Assembly (NCBI RefSeq): GCF_014596525.1
Contig: NZ_MSJP01000006.1
Location: forward strand, 1 to 64,000
Source: Streptomyces sp. CBMA291
GTDB lineage: Bacteria; Actinomycetota; Actinomycetes; Streptomycetales; Streptomycetaceae
Direction: 5' to 3'
Length of the DNA stretch: 64,000 bases
The first letter of the stretch is position 1. Each line of letters opens with the position of its first letter. The translations under genes were made by a program, and so were the position numbers. Below the pieces are notes generated by a model, which did not search any database, was not told the origin of the DNA, and saw nothing but the letters and a program-made list of their open reading frames with translations. Below, piece after piece: positions 33,807-42,058 of the stretch.

Positions 33807-36800
33807 TCAGCCGCTGAGGGCCCGCCAGGTGAACGCGAGACCGGAGTCCCTGTTCAGGAGCAGCGAACCGCCCAGTTCGGTGAGATACAGGGGCTCGGTG
33901 GCGCTCGCGTACTGACTCAGGGAGAAGCTCGCCGAGTGCCGGTCGGCCAGCGGGGTGCACCACAGATATCCGTCGTCGTTGGGACGGAAGCGGTTCAGCG
34001 TGAGGGTGTTCCCCTCGCCGACCTCGGGGTGGGTGCCCGTGGAGTTGACGTACAGCCCGTCGTGGGCGAGGTAGTAGCAGTACCGGTCGCCCGTCCTGCC
34101 CGCGTCGATCGGGATGAACTCCTCCCCGGGGTCGTCGCTCTCGGGCTCCAGGACCAGCGGGGTGCCCTCCACGGGGTTCGCGTCCCGCACGGTGATCGTC
34201 GAGCTTCCGTCGGTGATCTCGTCGACGTCGAGGGTCTCGTTCTGCGCGTCCTGGACGAACCAGCGCTGGTCCGGGTCGAACTCGCCGACGAGATCCCGGC
34301 CCACCACCTCGTCGCCGTCGGCTCTCGCCAGTCTGGTCAGCGCCTGACCGGTCGCCTTGTTCAGCAGGGTCAAGGTGCCGTCACCCATGCCGAGTACGCG
34401 CCAGAGCGAGGAATCCCCGGTGTCGAAGGGGGCCAGGGACACCTTCGCGTCGGGAACGCCGGACTCCTGGGACAGGAAGTCGGACTCCAGCCGGTGGATC
34501 ACCCGGTAGTAGCCGGGGGAGTCGGCGGCCGGCTCGAACTCGAAGTCGTGCTGGGCCCGGCTCGTCCTTGAGATCGTGTCGAGCCCGAGGGCCCGGAGGC
34601 CCGAGCCGCCTGCCGCGCCCCGGGGAACGGGGGACTTGGTCGTGCTCGCGACCCGCAGGTTCGTCGGCATGCCCGCCGGGACGGCCTCGGCCTTCGGAAC
34701 CGGGTCGGGCGTCGTGCACGAGGGGTCGGTGGTGCTGTAGGAGAAGTCGTAGGTGACGGGATAGTGGTCCGAGATCTCGTGGTCGGACAGCACCCGGCCC
34801 GCCTGGCCGACCACGATCCTGTCCTGGGGGGTGGCGGGCGCGGGGGTGACGGCGTAGTCGATCCAACGGCCAGAGGCGCGGCGGGTCTGCATGTGCGGCC
34901 CCACGGCTTCGAAGTGGCCCGTGTCGGTTCCGAGCGCCGTCCGCAGATCCGTCGGCTCCATGTTGTAGTCACCGAGCACGACCCAGCGCAGCGGTGTGCC
35001 GTTCGGGCCCGCCGTCGCCATGCTCTGGCTCACGTTCCGCAGCATCGTGGTGTTGTCCCCGCCGCCACTCGCGTCCCCGTGCCAGGTGAAGTAGACGACC
35101 CCGCAGATGCCGACGCCGAGCGCGGGACGGCTCTTCCCCGTGTGGACTCCCTCGCTGGTGGTCTTCCCGGGTACGACGAAGATGTCCTCCGGTGGGATCC
35201 TCCTCCGGGTCCACAGCGCCAGGTTGATCTTCTTCTCGTTGTTGGTGGCTCCGTCGTAGGAGGTGTTCAGCCAGGTGAGATAGCCGGTCGGATTCCGGGC
35301 CCTGGTCGGCGAGAGAGCGAACTGGTTGACCGGCGGATTGAACCACTCGCCGTTCTTCAGGCGTTTGAAGTACGTGTGCTGGTCGAATTGCTCCACGTTC
35401 CAGTAGTGCAGGTTCTCCGTGGGCGATCCGGCCTCCTGGAGCGCCATGACCTCATTGGCCCTGGGCAGTCCGCTCCCGGACTCGTTCGCCAGGAGGGGTA
35501 TGTCGGTCCCGTACCTGTCCATGACCCCGCCGGCCTGACCCGCGCCGTTCATGTTCCAGGTGAGCGCCTTGACGTCGACGACCTGCTCACGGGGCGGGAG
35601 TTCGCCCCCCGTGTCGGCGAGGAAGAGCGACCGCCGCCTGCCGACGTCGAAGGCGGCCACCCCCTTCCCCGTGAAGTCCACGGTTTCCCGTCCGGTCCAG
35701 TCCGCGATGCCCTGCCCGTTCTCGCTCAGCGGCTGGAACGTGCGCCAGTCGTCCTCGCGGGACCCGAACTGGAACGCGGTTCCCGCCTGGGCGCCATAGG
35801 GCCGGTACGGCTCGAAAGGCCCGCCCGGAGTGGACTGTTTGATCAGCGTGTTGTCGAAGAAGACGTTCTGCGGACCCGAGGAACCGGCCCATTTGCCCGC
35901 CTTGGGGCCTGCCGCCCACCAGATCGGATACCAGGTGCCCTCGTCGATCTCACCGCCCTCGCCACCGCAGTTGCTCGTGCAGTTGGCCGAGCGATGCTCG
36001 TAGGGCACCCGTACCGTGTTCTGCTCGAAGAGGTTGTCGTGCTCCCAGCCGCCGTGCAGGTTCAGGTCCGAATCGAAGTCGTTGCGGAAGGCCACATTGC
36101 CGCCCGCCGACCACTGGAAGGTGAAATGGCGCAGATTGCGGCTGAGGTTGTGGGCCCACAGCGAATCCCAGACCCGGCTGCCCCGCAGATAGCCGTTGCC
36201 GCCCTTGCCCTTGTTCCAGGCGCCGTCGAAACTGTTCCGCTCGATCTGTAGATTGCGGGCCACCTCGGTGACGATCGGATGCGAACCGGTCATCGTGGCC
36301 CGCAGCCCGCGCGCCCAGCTGTTGGCCGCCCACTTGAAGACGATGCCGTGCATCGCGTACTCCGGCGCCATGTTGCCGTAGTTGTTCCTCGCCTGCTCGG
36401 GCGTGAGCGCGTACGTCCCCTGGCCGCCGATCTTCGGCAGCCCGTTCATGTCCTGGGTGAAGGCGAAGTCCTCGAACCCGACCCCCTCGACCACCTTCAG
36501 AGGGGTCACCTTGCTGGCGTACGGGGTGCCACTGCTGTTCAGCGGTGCGGAGCCGTCCGATTCGGAATGGACCGGCAGGTCCCACTCCAACTGCTGGTCC
36601 AGCGTGATCGTCTTGGCGGCGGCGTCGACCCGGGTCACCCGGAACATCTCCTGGCGCATGTGCAGCGCCTCGATCATGCTCGGATCGGTGATGCCCTGCT
36701 GCGCGTAGAAGTTCCTGCTGTTGGCCGCGCCCACCCAGACGTAACCGCCCGGGGTGAACTTCCTCATGTCGGCTTTGGCGTCCAGCCGTACGACATCGCG

Positions 36801-37688
36801 GCCCTTGCGGGAGGAGAACCCGGGATCGTCCGGCGCGGCGGCCACCTTGAAGCCGGAGGCCCAGTGCTGGTTGACGCTCCCCTCGAAGAGGTCCTTGCGC
36901 ATCGGGAGGCTCGACGCCAGCTCCCAGTCGTCCTGGTACCGGGCCGCCACCTCACGGGTCTGCACCCGGAACATGCCCCGACCCGGCCAGATCCAGCCGC
37001 CGTTGCCGATGTCGGGGGCGGTACCGGCCGTCATGCTCTCCTGGTCCCAGCGGCCGTTGACCGTCTGGTCGTAGCGGGTCTGGAGGTCCGGCCGGAACAC
37101 CAGCCGGGTCCCTCCCTCGCCGGAGCCCTGCCCCCTGAGCGTGAGGAAGGAGGCGTCGACGTAGACCTGCCGGGAGAGGTCGATCCGGCCGGCGGGCAGC
37201 TCGATCAGCGAACGCCGGTGGAAACCGGCCCTCGGCGAACAGGCGCTCTTGACGTGGTCGATCGCCCGCTGGAGCCCGGCGGAGTCGTCGACCCCGTCGT
37301 CCGCGCCCACCTGGTACGTGGCGGCGAGGACCACCGGGGTGATGCGGCAGGCGGGGTCGGGACTCAACTGCTCGTCGCCCCGGGGGAGATCCATGCCGCC
37401 GCGATACCCGGCCCGCGACCAGTCCGGCATCCCGGGAGGGGACTGCGTCCGGTTCCCGTACCCCAACTCCGGGCCGACCGCCCCCGGCCCGGCCGACGGC
37501 GGGTCCGCCGCGCCCGCCTGAGGGCCGAGCGCCGGGGCCCCGCCGGCCGCCGGGGGAGTGAGGGCCGTCGCTCCCCAGGCGGCCGGGGGAGTAAGGGCCG
37601 TCGCCGGAGCGGCCCCCGGTATCAGCAGGCAGAGCAGCAGACCGGAGACCAGACCCGCCGCCGCGCGGCCCGGACGCCGCGGGGTCAC
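33807..37688 (-). CDS. Secreted fusion: pectate-lyase-like beta-helix, CdtB-like nuclease, ricin-like lectin
   Basis: This 1293-residue exported protein has a signal peptide (GLVSGLLLCLLIPGAAPATA). Residues about 120-650 form a pectate-lyase-3 type beta-helix (GADDGVDDSAGLQRAIDHV; many Asn/Asp turns). Residues about 700-980 are an EEP/DNase I domain that closely follows cytolethal distending toxin B: LTWNMNGAG, MALQEAGSPT, INLALWTRRR, SRPALGVGICGVVYFTWHGD, WVVLGDYNMEPTDL, RWIDYAV and SDHEISDHYPV. The catalytic Glu, His, Asp-Asn and Asp-His are all present. Residues about 1045-1293 look like ricin-type beta-trefoil repeats. The GTG at 37688 overlaps the upstream gene's stop (GTGA). The nuclease fold is firm; a toxin role is inference. 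DNA scavenging is the main alternative. Confidence 0.85.
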   Translation of the reverse strand: MTPRRPGRAAAGLVSGLLLCLLIPGAAPATALTPPAAWGATALTPPAAGGAPALGPQAGAADPPSAGPGAVGPELGYGNRTQSPPGMPDWSRAGYRGGMDLPRGDEQLSPDPACRITPVVLAATYQVGADDGVDDSAGLQRAIDHVKSACSPRAGFHRRSLIELPAGRIDLSRQVYVDASFLTLRGQGSGEGGTRLVFRPDLQTRYDQTVNGRWDQESMTAGTAPDIGNGGWIWPGRGMFRVQTREVAARYQDDWELASSLPMRKDLFEGSVNQHWASGFKVAAAPDDPGFSSRKGRDVVRLDAKADMRKFTPGGYVWVGAANSRNFYAQQGITDPSMIEALHMRQEMFRVTRVDAAAKTITLDQQLEWDLPVHSESDGSAPLNSSGTPYASKVTPLKVVEGVGFEDFAFTQDMNGLPKIGGQGTYALTPEQARNNYGNMAPEYAMHGIVFKWAANSWARGLRATMTGSHPIVTEVARNLQIERNSFDGAWNKGKGGNGYLRGSRVWDSLWAHNLSRNLRHFTFQWSAGGNVAFRNDFDSDLNLHGGWEHDNLFEQNTVRVPYEHRSANCTSNCGGEGGEIDEGTWYPIWWAAGPKAGKWAGSSGPQNVFFDNTLIKQSTPGGPFEPYRPYGAQAGTAFQFGSREDDWRTFQPLSENGQGIADWTGRETVDFTGKGVAAFDVGRRRSLFLADTGGELPPREQVVDVKALTWNMNGAGQAGGVMDRYGTDIPLLANESGSGLPRANEVMALQEAGSPTENLHYWNVEQFDQHTYFKRLKNGEWFNPPVNQFALSPTRARNPTGYLTWLNTSYDGATNNEKKINLALWTRRRIPPEDIFVVPGKTTSEGVHTGKSRPALGVGICGVVYFTWHGDASGGGDNTTMLRNVSQSMATAGPNGTPLRWVVLGDYNMEPTDLRTALGTDTGHFEAVGPHMQTRRASGRWIDYAVTPAPATPQDRIVVGQAGRVLSDHEISDHYPVTYDFSYSTTDPSCTTPDPVPKAEAVPAGMPTNLRVASTTKSPVPRGAAGGSGLRALGLDTISRTSRAQHDFEFEPAADSPGYYRVIHRLESDFLSQESGVPDAKVSLAPFDTGDSSLWRVLGMGDGTLTLLNKATGQALTRLARADGDEVVGRDLVGEFDPDQRWFVQDAQNETLDVDEITDGSSTITVRDANPVEGTPLVLEPESDDPGEEFIPIDAGRTGDRYCYYLAHDGLYVNSTGTHPEVGEGNTLTLNRFRPNDDGYLWCTPLADRHSASFSLSQYASATEPLYLTELGGSLLLNRDSGLAFTWRALSG

Positions 37689-38818
37689 CACTGGGGGGCC
37701 GAGGGCGTGGGCGAGCCCGCGAAGTCGTACGCCTTCTTCCACAGGACCCCGCTCAGACCGCTCGCCGTCCCGTTGATGACGTAGTAGAAGGCGGTGCCGT
37801 CGATGACGGCCAGCGGGGTCTTGCCGTACGTGTTGGCGAAGGTGTTCTCCTCGTAGTAGCCGCTCCAGCCGCCGTCACGGGAGATGATGTAGCTGCCGAT
37901 CGTGCTGTCCCGGTCCTCGGCGAGGCTGATCACGCCGTAGCCGCTGCGGGAGAGCGCGACGGAAGGCGCCTGCCGGGTCCAGCCGTAGGTGTTCGCGGCG
38001 AAGATCTGACGCGGGCTCGTCCAGCCGGAGCTTCCGTACCGCTGCCGGGAGAGATAGACGCGGTTGTCGGTGCCCGTGAAGGCGAGGACGACCTGGTTCC
38101 AGGGCGCGGGGTCGCTGTTGTCGGTGTCCACCTGGGCGGCGAGCGCGGGGGCGTCCTTGCTCAGCGCGTTCGGGACCACGGCGGGGCTGCCGTAGGTGGC
38201 GGTCTCGCCGTTGTAGTACATCGTCCAGATGTCGTCGTTGGACTGGCTGTTCCAGGCGAGCATGAACGAGTTGTTCGGAAGCGCGGCGACCGCCACGGGC
38301 ACCGTGTCGGTGGTCCGCGTGTCGTTGGGGATCCTGGTCCAGTCGGGCAGCGTGGCGGGCAGCTGATAGGCCGGGGTCAGCTGGACGCGGTGCTGGTAGA
38401 CGTGGCCCTCCGTGCCCGTGTGGAAGACCCGGAAGTTTCCGCGGCCCCCGTCGTCGGTCCAGATCACCCTCGGAGGCGTCCAGGTCTGCGCGCCCGGCAG
38501 GACGTACGCGGGCCCGCTGTTGAGCGAGATGTAGAGGTTGTCGTTGTCCGCGCCCCGCCAGACGTGGACGATGTTGTTGCGGTTGTCGCGGGCTTCCCCG
38601 GTGGAGGAACGGCTGGTGATCTGGCCGCCCGCGTAGTTCACCGGCTTCCAGTCGCCGCCCTCGCCGGGAAAGCCCCACACGGCCGATGCCGACGTGGCGA
38701 GCCCGAGCACGGCGGCGAAGGCGGCGACGAGCGCCACCGCCGCCGTCCGGAACCCCCTGGACCCCGCGAACCTCTTGAGTCCCTTGAACCTCTTGAGCCT
38801 CGTGTCCCTCTTGAGCAT
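37685..38818 (-). CDS. Secreted beta-propeller-like protein
   Basis: The 377-residue product has a long basic n-region and Sec signal (TAAVALVAAFAAVLGLATSASA, shown here as its core; cleavage near residue 46). The mature part is made of repeated beta-sheet blades with W and D motifs (NIVHVWRGADNDNLYISLN; PDWTRIPNDT; NQVVLAFTGTDNRVYLSRQ; APSVALSRSGYGVISLAED), as in sialidase- or lectin-type propellers. It has no catalytic motif, so carbohydrate binding is the best guess. Its stop overlaps the start of the CdtB-like fusion gene (GTGA), implying matched synthesis and possibly a complex. ATG 38818 follows GGAGGGG. Confidence 0.75.
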   Translation of the reverse strand: MLKRDTRLKRFKGLKRFAGSRGFRTAAVALVAAFAAVLGLATSASAVWGFPGEGGDWKPVNYAGGQITSRSSTGEARDNRNNIVHVWRGADNDNLYISLNSGPAYVLPGAQTWTPPRVIWTDDGGRGNFRVFHTGTEGHVYQHRVQLTPAYQLPATLPDWTRIPNDTRTTDTVPVAVAALPNNSFMLAWNSQSNDDIWTMYYNGETATYGSPAVVPNALSKDAPALAAQVDTDNSDPAPWNQVVLAFTGTDNRVYLSRQRYGSSGWTSPRQIFAANTYGWTRQAPSVALSRSGYGVISLAEDRDSTIGSYIISRDGGWSGYYEENTFANTYGKTPLAVIDGTAFYYVINGTASGLSGVLWKKAYDFAGSPTPSAPQW

Positions 38819-38836
38819 GTCCCCTCCGGTGTCGAT

Positions 38837-38864
38837 CGGGACGGCCGCGTGGCGGGCCGTCCCG
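38837..38864 (-). promoter_or_regulatory. Leader hairpin of the secreted propeller/nuclease operon
   Basis: CGGGACGGCC and GGCCGTCCCG form a perfect 10-bp stem with an 8-base loop, ending about 18 bp before the ATG at 38818 and just upstream of its ribosome-binding site. It may modulate translation or stabilise the mRNA. Confidence 0.4.
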
Positions 38865-38923
38865 GTAGAGACAAGGCGGGGACCTCGGATGTGACATGAC
38901 GCTCGTCACCCCGGTCGGGGCGG

Positions 38924-40417
38924 TCAGAGTTCCGTCGGGCGCTTCTTCTGGAGCCACAGACCCATGAGGGAGACGGCCACGGTGAACGCGAGGGCCAGGA
39001 CGGAGTCCGTGCGCGATTCCGGCAGCACGATCATCACCGCGTACAGCGCGAGCAGAGCGCCCAGGGTGGCCCAGGTGAGCCAGGGGAAGAGCCAGACGGC
39101 GGTGCCCGAGGCGGGCCGCAGGTCCCCGGAGCGGTCGCGTCGGCCGAGCACCAGATGCGCGGCGGCGATGCCGATCCAGGTGACGTAGACGGTGTCCCCG
39201 GTGATGTTCACGAGCCTGCTGAAGGCCGTCGTCGGGTGGAAGACCTGGAGCAGCAGACAGAGCACCGCGACCGCGACGGTGAGCAGGATGGCCGTGTACG
39301 GCACCCCGCGACGGGAGACCCGCGCCAGGTAGGACGGGGCGTCGTGGTCCCGGGCCAGCGCGAAGAGCATCCGGGAGCTGGCGTACACCTGGGAGTTCAT
39401 CGTGGAGAGCAGCGCCGCGAACAGCACGACGTTCAGCACCGTGGAGGCGCCGTTCAGGCCCAGATGGGAGAGGGTGGCGGCGAACGGGCTCTCGCCCACG
39501 GCGGCGCTGTTCCAGGGCAGCAGCAGGACGATCACGGACAGCGAGCCGAGATAGAAGACGGTGACCCGGACCAGGATGGTGCGGGTGCTCTTGCGGATGG
39601 CCGCCGCCGCGTCCTGGGCCTCGCCCGCCGCGATGGTCACGATCTCGGTGCCGGAGAAGGAGAACATCGCGCCGGAGGTGGCGATGACCACCCCGCTGAG
39701 GCCCATGGGGAGGAAGCCGCCGTGGTCCACGAGGTTTCCGGTGCCGGGAGAGGGGGTGCCCGGCAGCAGACCCGCGATGGCGATCAGGCCGACCGCGATG
39801 AACAGGGCGATCACCGCGACCTTGAGCCAGACGACCCAGAACTCCATCTCGCCGTAGGCGCGTACGGAGGTGAGGTTGACCGCCGTCACCAGGGCGACCA
39901 CCACCAGGGCGGTGAGCCAGATCGGCAGGGCCGGGATCCAGCCGTGCACGATCTGCGCGGTCGCGATGGACTCGACGCAGAGCCCCAGGGGCCAGCCGAC
40001 CCAGTAGATCCAGCCGCTGGCGAACCCGGCCCAGCGGCCGAAGGCCAGTCGGCCGTAGACGGCGAAGGCGCCGGTGTCCGGCCGGGTGATCGACATCTCG
40101 GCCAGCATGCGCATGATCAGGATGACGATGGCGGCCGTGACGGCGTAGGCGATCAGGATGCCGGGGCCGGCCTGCTGGATGCTCACACCCGAGCCGACGA
40201 AGAGCCCGGCGCCGACCGCGCCGCCGATGCTGATCATGGTGATGTGGCGGTTGTGGAGGCTCCGGGCCAGCGTGGGCTTGCCGGTGCTCTCGCCGTGGCC
40301 CGCGCCCGTGCTCTCGCCCGTACGCGTGCTCTTGCCCTTGCCCGTGCCGGTGGTGTCCGGCGGGGTCTGCGCGTTCGTGGCCTCCCGACGCGTGGCGAGT
40401 CCGTCCCCGCGCCTCAT
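38924..40417 (-). CDS. APC-superfamily amino acid/amine permease
   Basis: The 497-residue transporter has about twelve membrane helices, beginning with the APC motif ISIGGAVGAGLFVGSGVSI. An MSITRPDTGAFAVYG segment follows helix 2, and MFSFSGTEIVTIAAGE lies in the middle, as in GABA/amino-acid permeases. A roughly 45-residue hydrophilic N-terminal extension rich in Gly, Thr, Lys and Ser precedes helix 1. The ATG at 40417 overlaps the stop of the glutamine-amidotransferase-like gene (ATGA), so it should import the compound that enzyme handles, perhaps GABA, putrescine or a gamma-glutamyl derivative. Confidence 0.9.
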   Translation of the reverse strand: MRRGDGLATRREATNAQTPPDTTGTGKGKSTRTGESTGAGHGESTGKPTLARSLHNRHITMISIGGAVGAGLFVGSGVSIQQAGPGILIAYAVTAAIVILIMRMLAEMSITRPDTGAFAVYGRLAFGRWAGFASGWIYWVGWPLGLCVESIATAQIVHGWIPALPIWLTALVVVALVTAVNLTSVRAYGEMEFWVVWLKVAVIALFIAVGLIAIAGLLPGTPSPGTGNLVDHGGFLPMGLSGVVIATSGAMFSFSGTEIVTIAAGEAQDAAAAIRKSTRTILVRVTVFYLGSLSVIVLLLPWNSAAVGESPFAATLSHLGLNGASTVLNVVLFAALLSTMNSQVYASSRMLFALARDHDAPSYLARVSRRGVPYTAILLTVAVAVLCLLLQVFHPTTAFSRLVNITGDTVYVTWIGIAAAHLVLGRRDRSGDLRPASGTAVWLFPWLTWATLGALLALYAVMIVLPESRTDSVLALAFTVAVSLMGLWLQKKRPTEL

Positions 40418-41202
40418 GCCCGGACGCCTTCGAGGGGCTCGTCGTGCACCTGCTGGAGCAGCGCGCGGAACAGCGGCAGACGCAGTTCGGGGCTGGGCAC
40501 GAAGGCCTCGGGGTGCCACTGGACGCCGACGGTCCACGCCGTCGACTCCGAGGCGCCGGGGGCGGGGTACGCCTCGATGGCCTCGACGCAGCCGTCGTCG
40601 GCGCGGGCCGTCACCCGCAGGCCCTCGCCCACCCGGTCGACCGCCTGGTGGTGGCCGGAGGAGACCGGGATGCGCTCGGTCCCGAACACCTCGGCGACCG
40701 CGCTGTCCGCCGTGAGCGTCGCGTCGTGGACGGTCCACTCCTCGCCGTCCACCGGGTTGTGGGCGACGGAGGTCTCGGGCAGGTCGATGTGGAGGGTGCC
40801 GCCCCGGAGGACGTTGAGCAGCTGCATGCCCCGGCAGATGCCGAGGTAGGGCAGCCGGTTGGCCAGGGCGTACCGGACGACGGCGATGTCGAGCACGTCC
40901 TGCGCGGGGTTGACGTCGTACAGCGAGGGGTGCTCCGGGTCGGCCCCGTACAGCGCCGGGTCGACGTCGCCGCCGCCCGGGACGACGATGCCGCGACAGC
41001 CGGAGAGCTGGGATTCCAGCGAGTTCCCGTCGGCGGACGGGTGGATCAGGACGGGCTCGGCACCGGCGGCGCGGATCAGCTCGACGACGTCGTCGAAGAT
41101 GCGATTGGCCTCGACGATCCGCTGGTCGGCGCCCGGGGCGTCGCCGTCGCTGAGGCGTACGGGTATCCCGATGAGGGGTGCCGAGTGCTCGGTGGTGCTC
41201 AT
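40414..41202 (-). CDS. Gamma-glutamyl-gamma-aminobutyrate hydrolase-like class I amidotransferase
   Basis: The 262-residue protein belongs to the PuuD/peptidase C26 group. It has VVPGGGDVDPALYG, the nucleophile Cys in LGICRGMQLLNV, an RGGTLHIDLPE strand and the catalytic His-Glu in GVQWHPEAF. PuuD-type enzymes cut gamma-glutamyl-GABA to GABA in polyamine breakdown. It forms a coupled pair with an APC permease and is divergent from a GntR regulator, which fits an inducible uptake and catabolism unit. GGAG lies 8 bp before ATG 41202. Other steps of the Puu pathway are not in this window. Confidence 0.87.
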   Translation of the reverse strand: MSTTEHSAPLIGIPVRLSDGDAPGADQRIVEANRIFDDVVELIRAAGAEPVLIHPSADGNSLESQLSGCRGIVVPGGGDVDPALYGADPEHPSLYDVNPAQDVLDIAVVRYALANRLPYLGICRGMQLLNVLRGGTLHIDLPETSVAHNPVDGEEWTVHDATLTADSAVAEVFGTERIPVSSGHHQAVDRVGEGLRVTARADDGCVEAIEAYPAPGASESTAWTVGVQWHPEAFVPSPELRLPLFRALLQQVHDEPLEGVRA

Positions 41203-41258
41203 TAAGCTCTCCAGAAATCGCGTTGGTGTAGAAATGCGAAATCTAGAGGATAGGTTTC
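41203..41258. promoter_or_regulatory. Short AT-rich divergent control region
   Basis: The 56-bp gap is far more AT-rich than its surroundings and contains a direct repeat of GAAATC (41214-41219 and 41238-41243, period 24 bp). It must hold promoters for both the amidotransferase-permease unit and the GntR gene. Confidence 0.45.
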
Positions 41259-41978
41259 ATGGACGACAAGGGTTGGGCGCATCACATTGCGCCGGTGCGT
41301 GCCGCCGGAGCCGCCGAGGCCATCGCCCGGAGGCTCAGCGAGCTGATCGGCGCGCGGATTCTCGTGGGCGGTGACCGGTTCCCGCCGGAGAAGGCCCTCG
41401 CCGAGCTGTTCGGTGTCGCCGTGATGACGATCCGGCACTCCATGGCCGTGCTGCGGGAGGAGGGCCTGATCGAGACCCGGCGCGGCTACCGGGCCGGCAC
41501 CTATGTGGTCCCCGACGTCCTCGCCCGCATCCGCGAGCTGACCGCCCTGCACTCGTACACGCTGGCCGACATCGAGGAGCTGACGGCCTGGCGGATCGCG
41601 GTCTCCGGCGAGGCCTCCGCCAGGGCCGCGCGGCGCGCCACGCGGGCGGGGCTCGTCAGGCTGCGGGAGCTGGAGGCCGCGGCGGACGAGGCCGTCGCCG
41701 ACTCGGAGGCGTACCGCACCCTGGACGCCGGGCTCCATCTGTACATCGCCGAACTCTCCGGCTCCCGCCGCCTGGTGGAGGCCGAACAGGGCATTCAGGA
41801 CGAACTGACCCGGCTGCTGGCCGACCACCCCGGCGGCGTGGAGGCCAGGAGCACACCCGACCAGCAGCACCGCGCGCTGGTCGGGGCGATCGAGGAGAGC
41901 GATCCGGAGAAGGCCCGCGAGCGGTTCGCGAACCACGCCGAGGCCACGGCGGACCTCTTCCTGCCCTTCGTGCAGTAG
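41259..41978 (+). CDS. FadR-type GntR-family transcriptional regulator
   Basis: The 239-residue protein has an N-terminal GntR winged helix (RFPPEKALAELFGVAVMTIR, then HSMAVLREEGLIETRRG) and an all-helical FCD effector domain (LTAWRIAVSGEASARAARRA; TLDAGLHLYIAELSGSRRLV; the ligand-pocket His in QQHRALVGAIEESDPEKAR). Such FCD regulators bind carboxylates or metals and release DNA. It is divergent from the amidotransferase-permease pair with only 56 bp between, so it is the likely repressor of that unit. GAGG precedes ATG 41259. Confidence 0.9.
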   Translation: MDDKGWAHHIAPVRAAGAAEAIARRLSELIGARILVGGDRFPPEKALAELFGVAVMTIRHSMAVLREEGLIETRRGYRAGTYVVPDVLARIRELTALHSYTLADIEELTAWRIAVSGEASARAARRATRAGLVRLRELEAAADEAVADSEAYRTLDAGLHLYIAELSGSRRLVEAEQGIQDELTRLLADHPGGVEARSTPDQQHRALVGAIEESDPEKARERFANHAEATADLFLPFVQ

Positions 41979-41994
41979 TCGGACGACCGGACAA

Positions 41995-42029
41995 GGGGCG
42001 GGCCCGATCGGTGAGACCGGGCCCGCCCC
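41995..42029. terminator. Bidirectional terminator
   Basis: GGGGCGGGCCCG and CGGGCCCGCCCC form a perfect 12-bp stem with an 11-base loop between the convergent GntR and GH3 genes. Confidence 0.75.
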
Positions 42030-42058
42030 TCGTACGGCTGCCCGGGTGTGGGCCCCCG

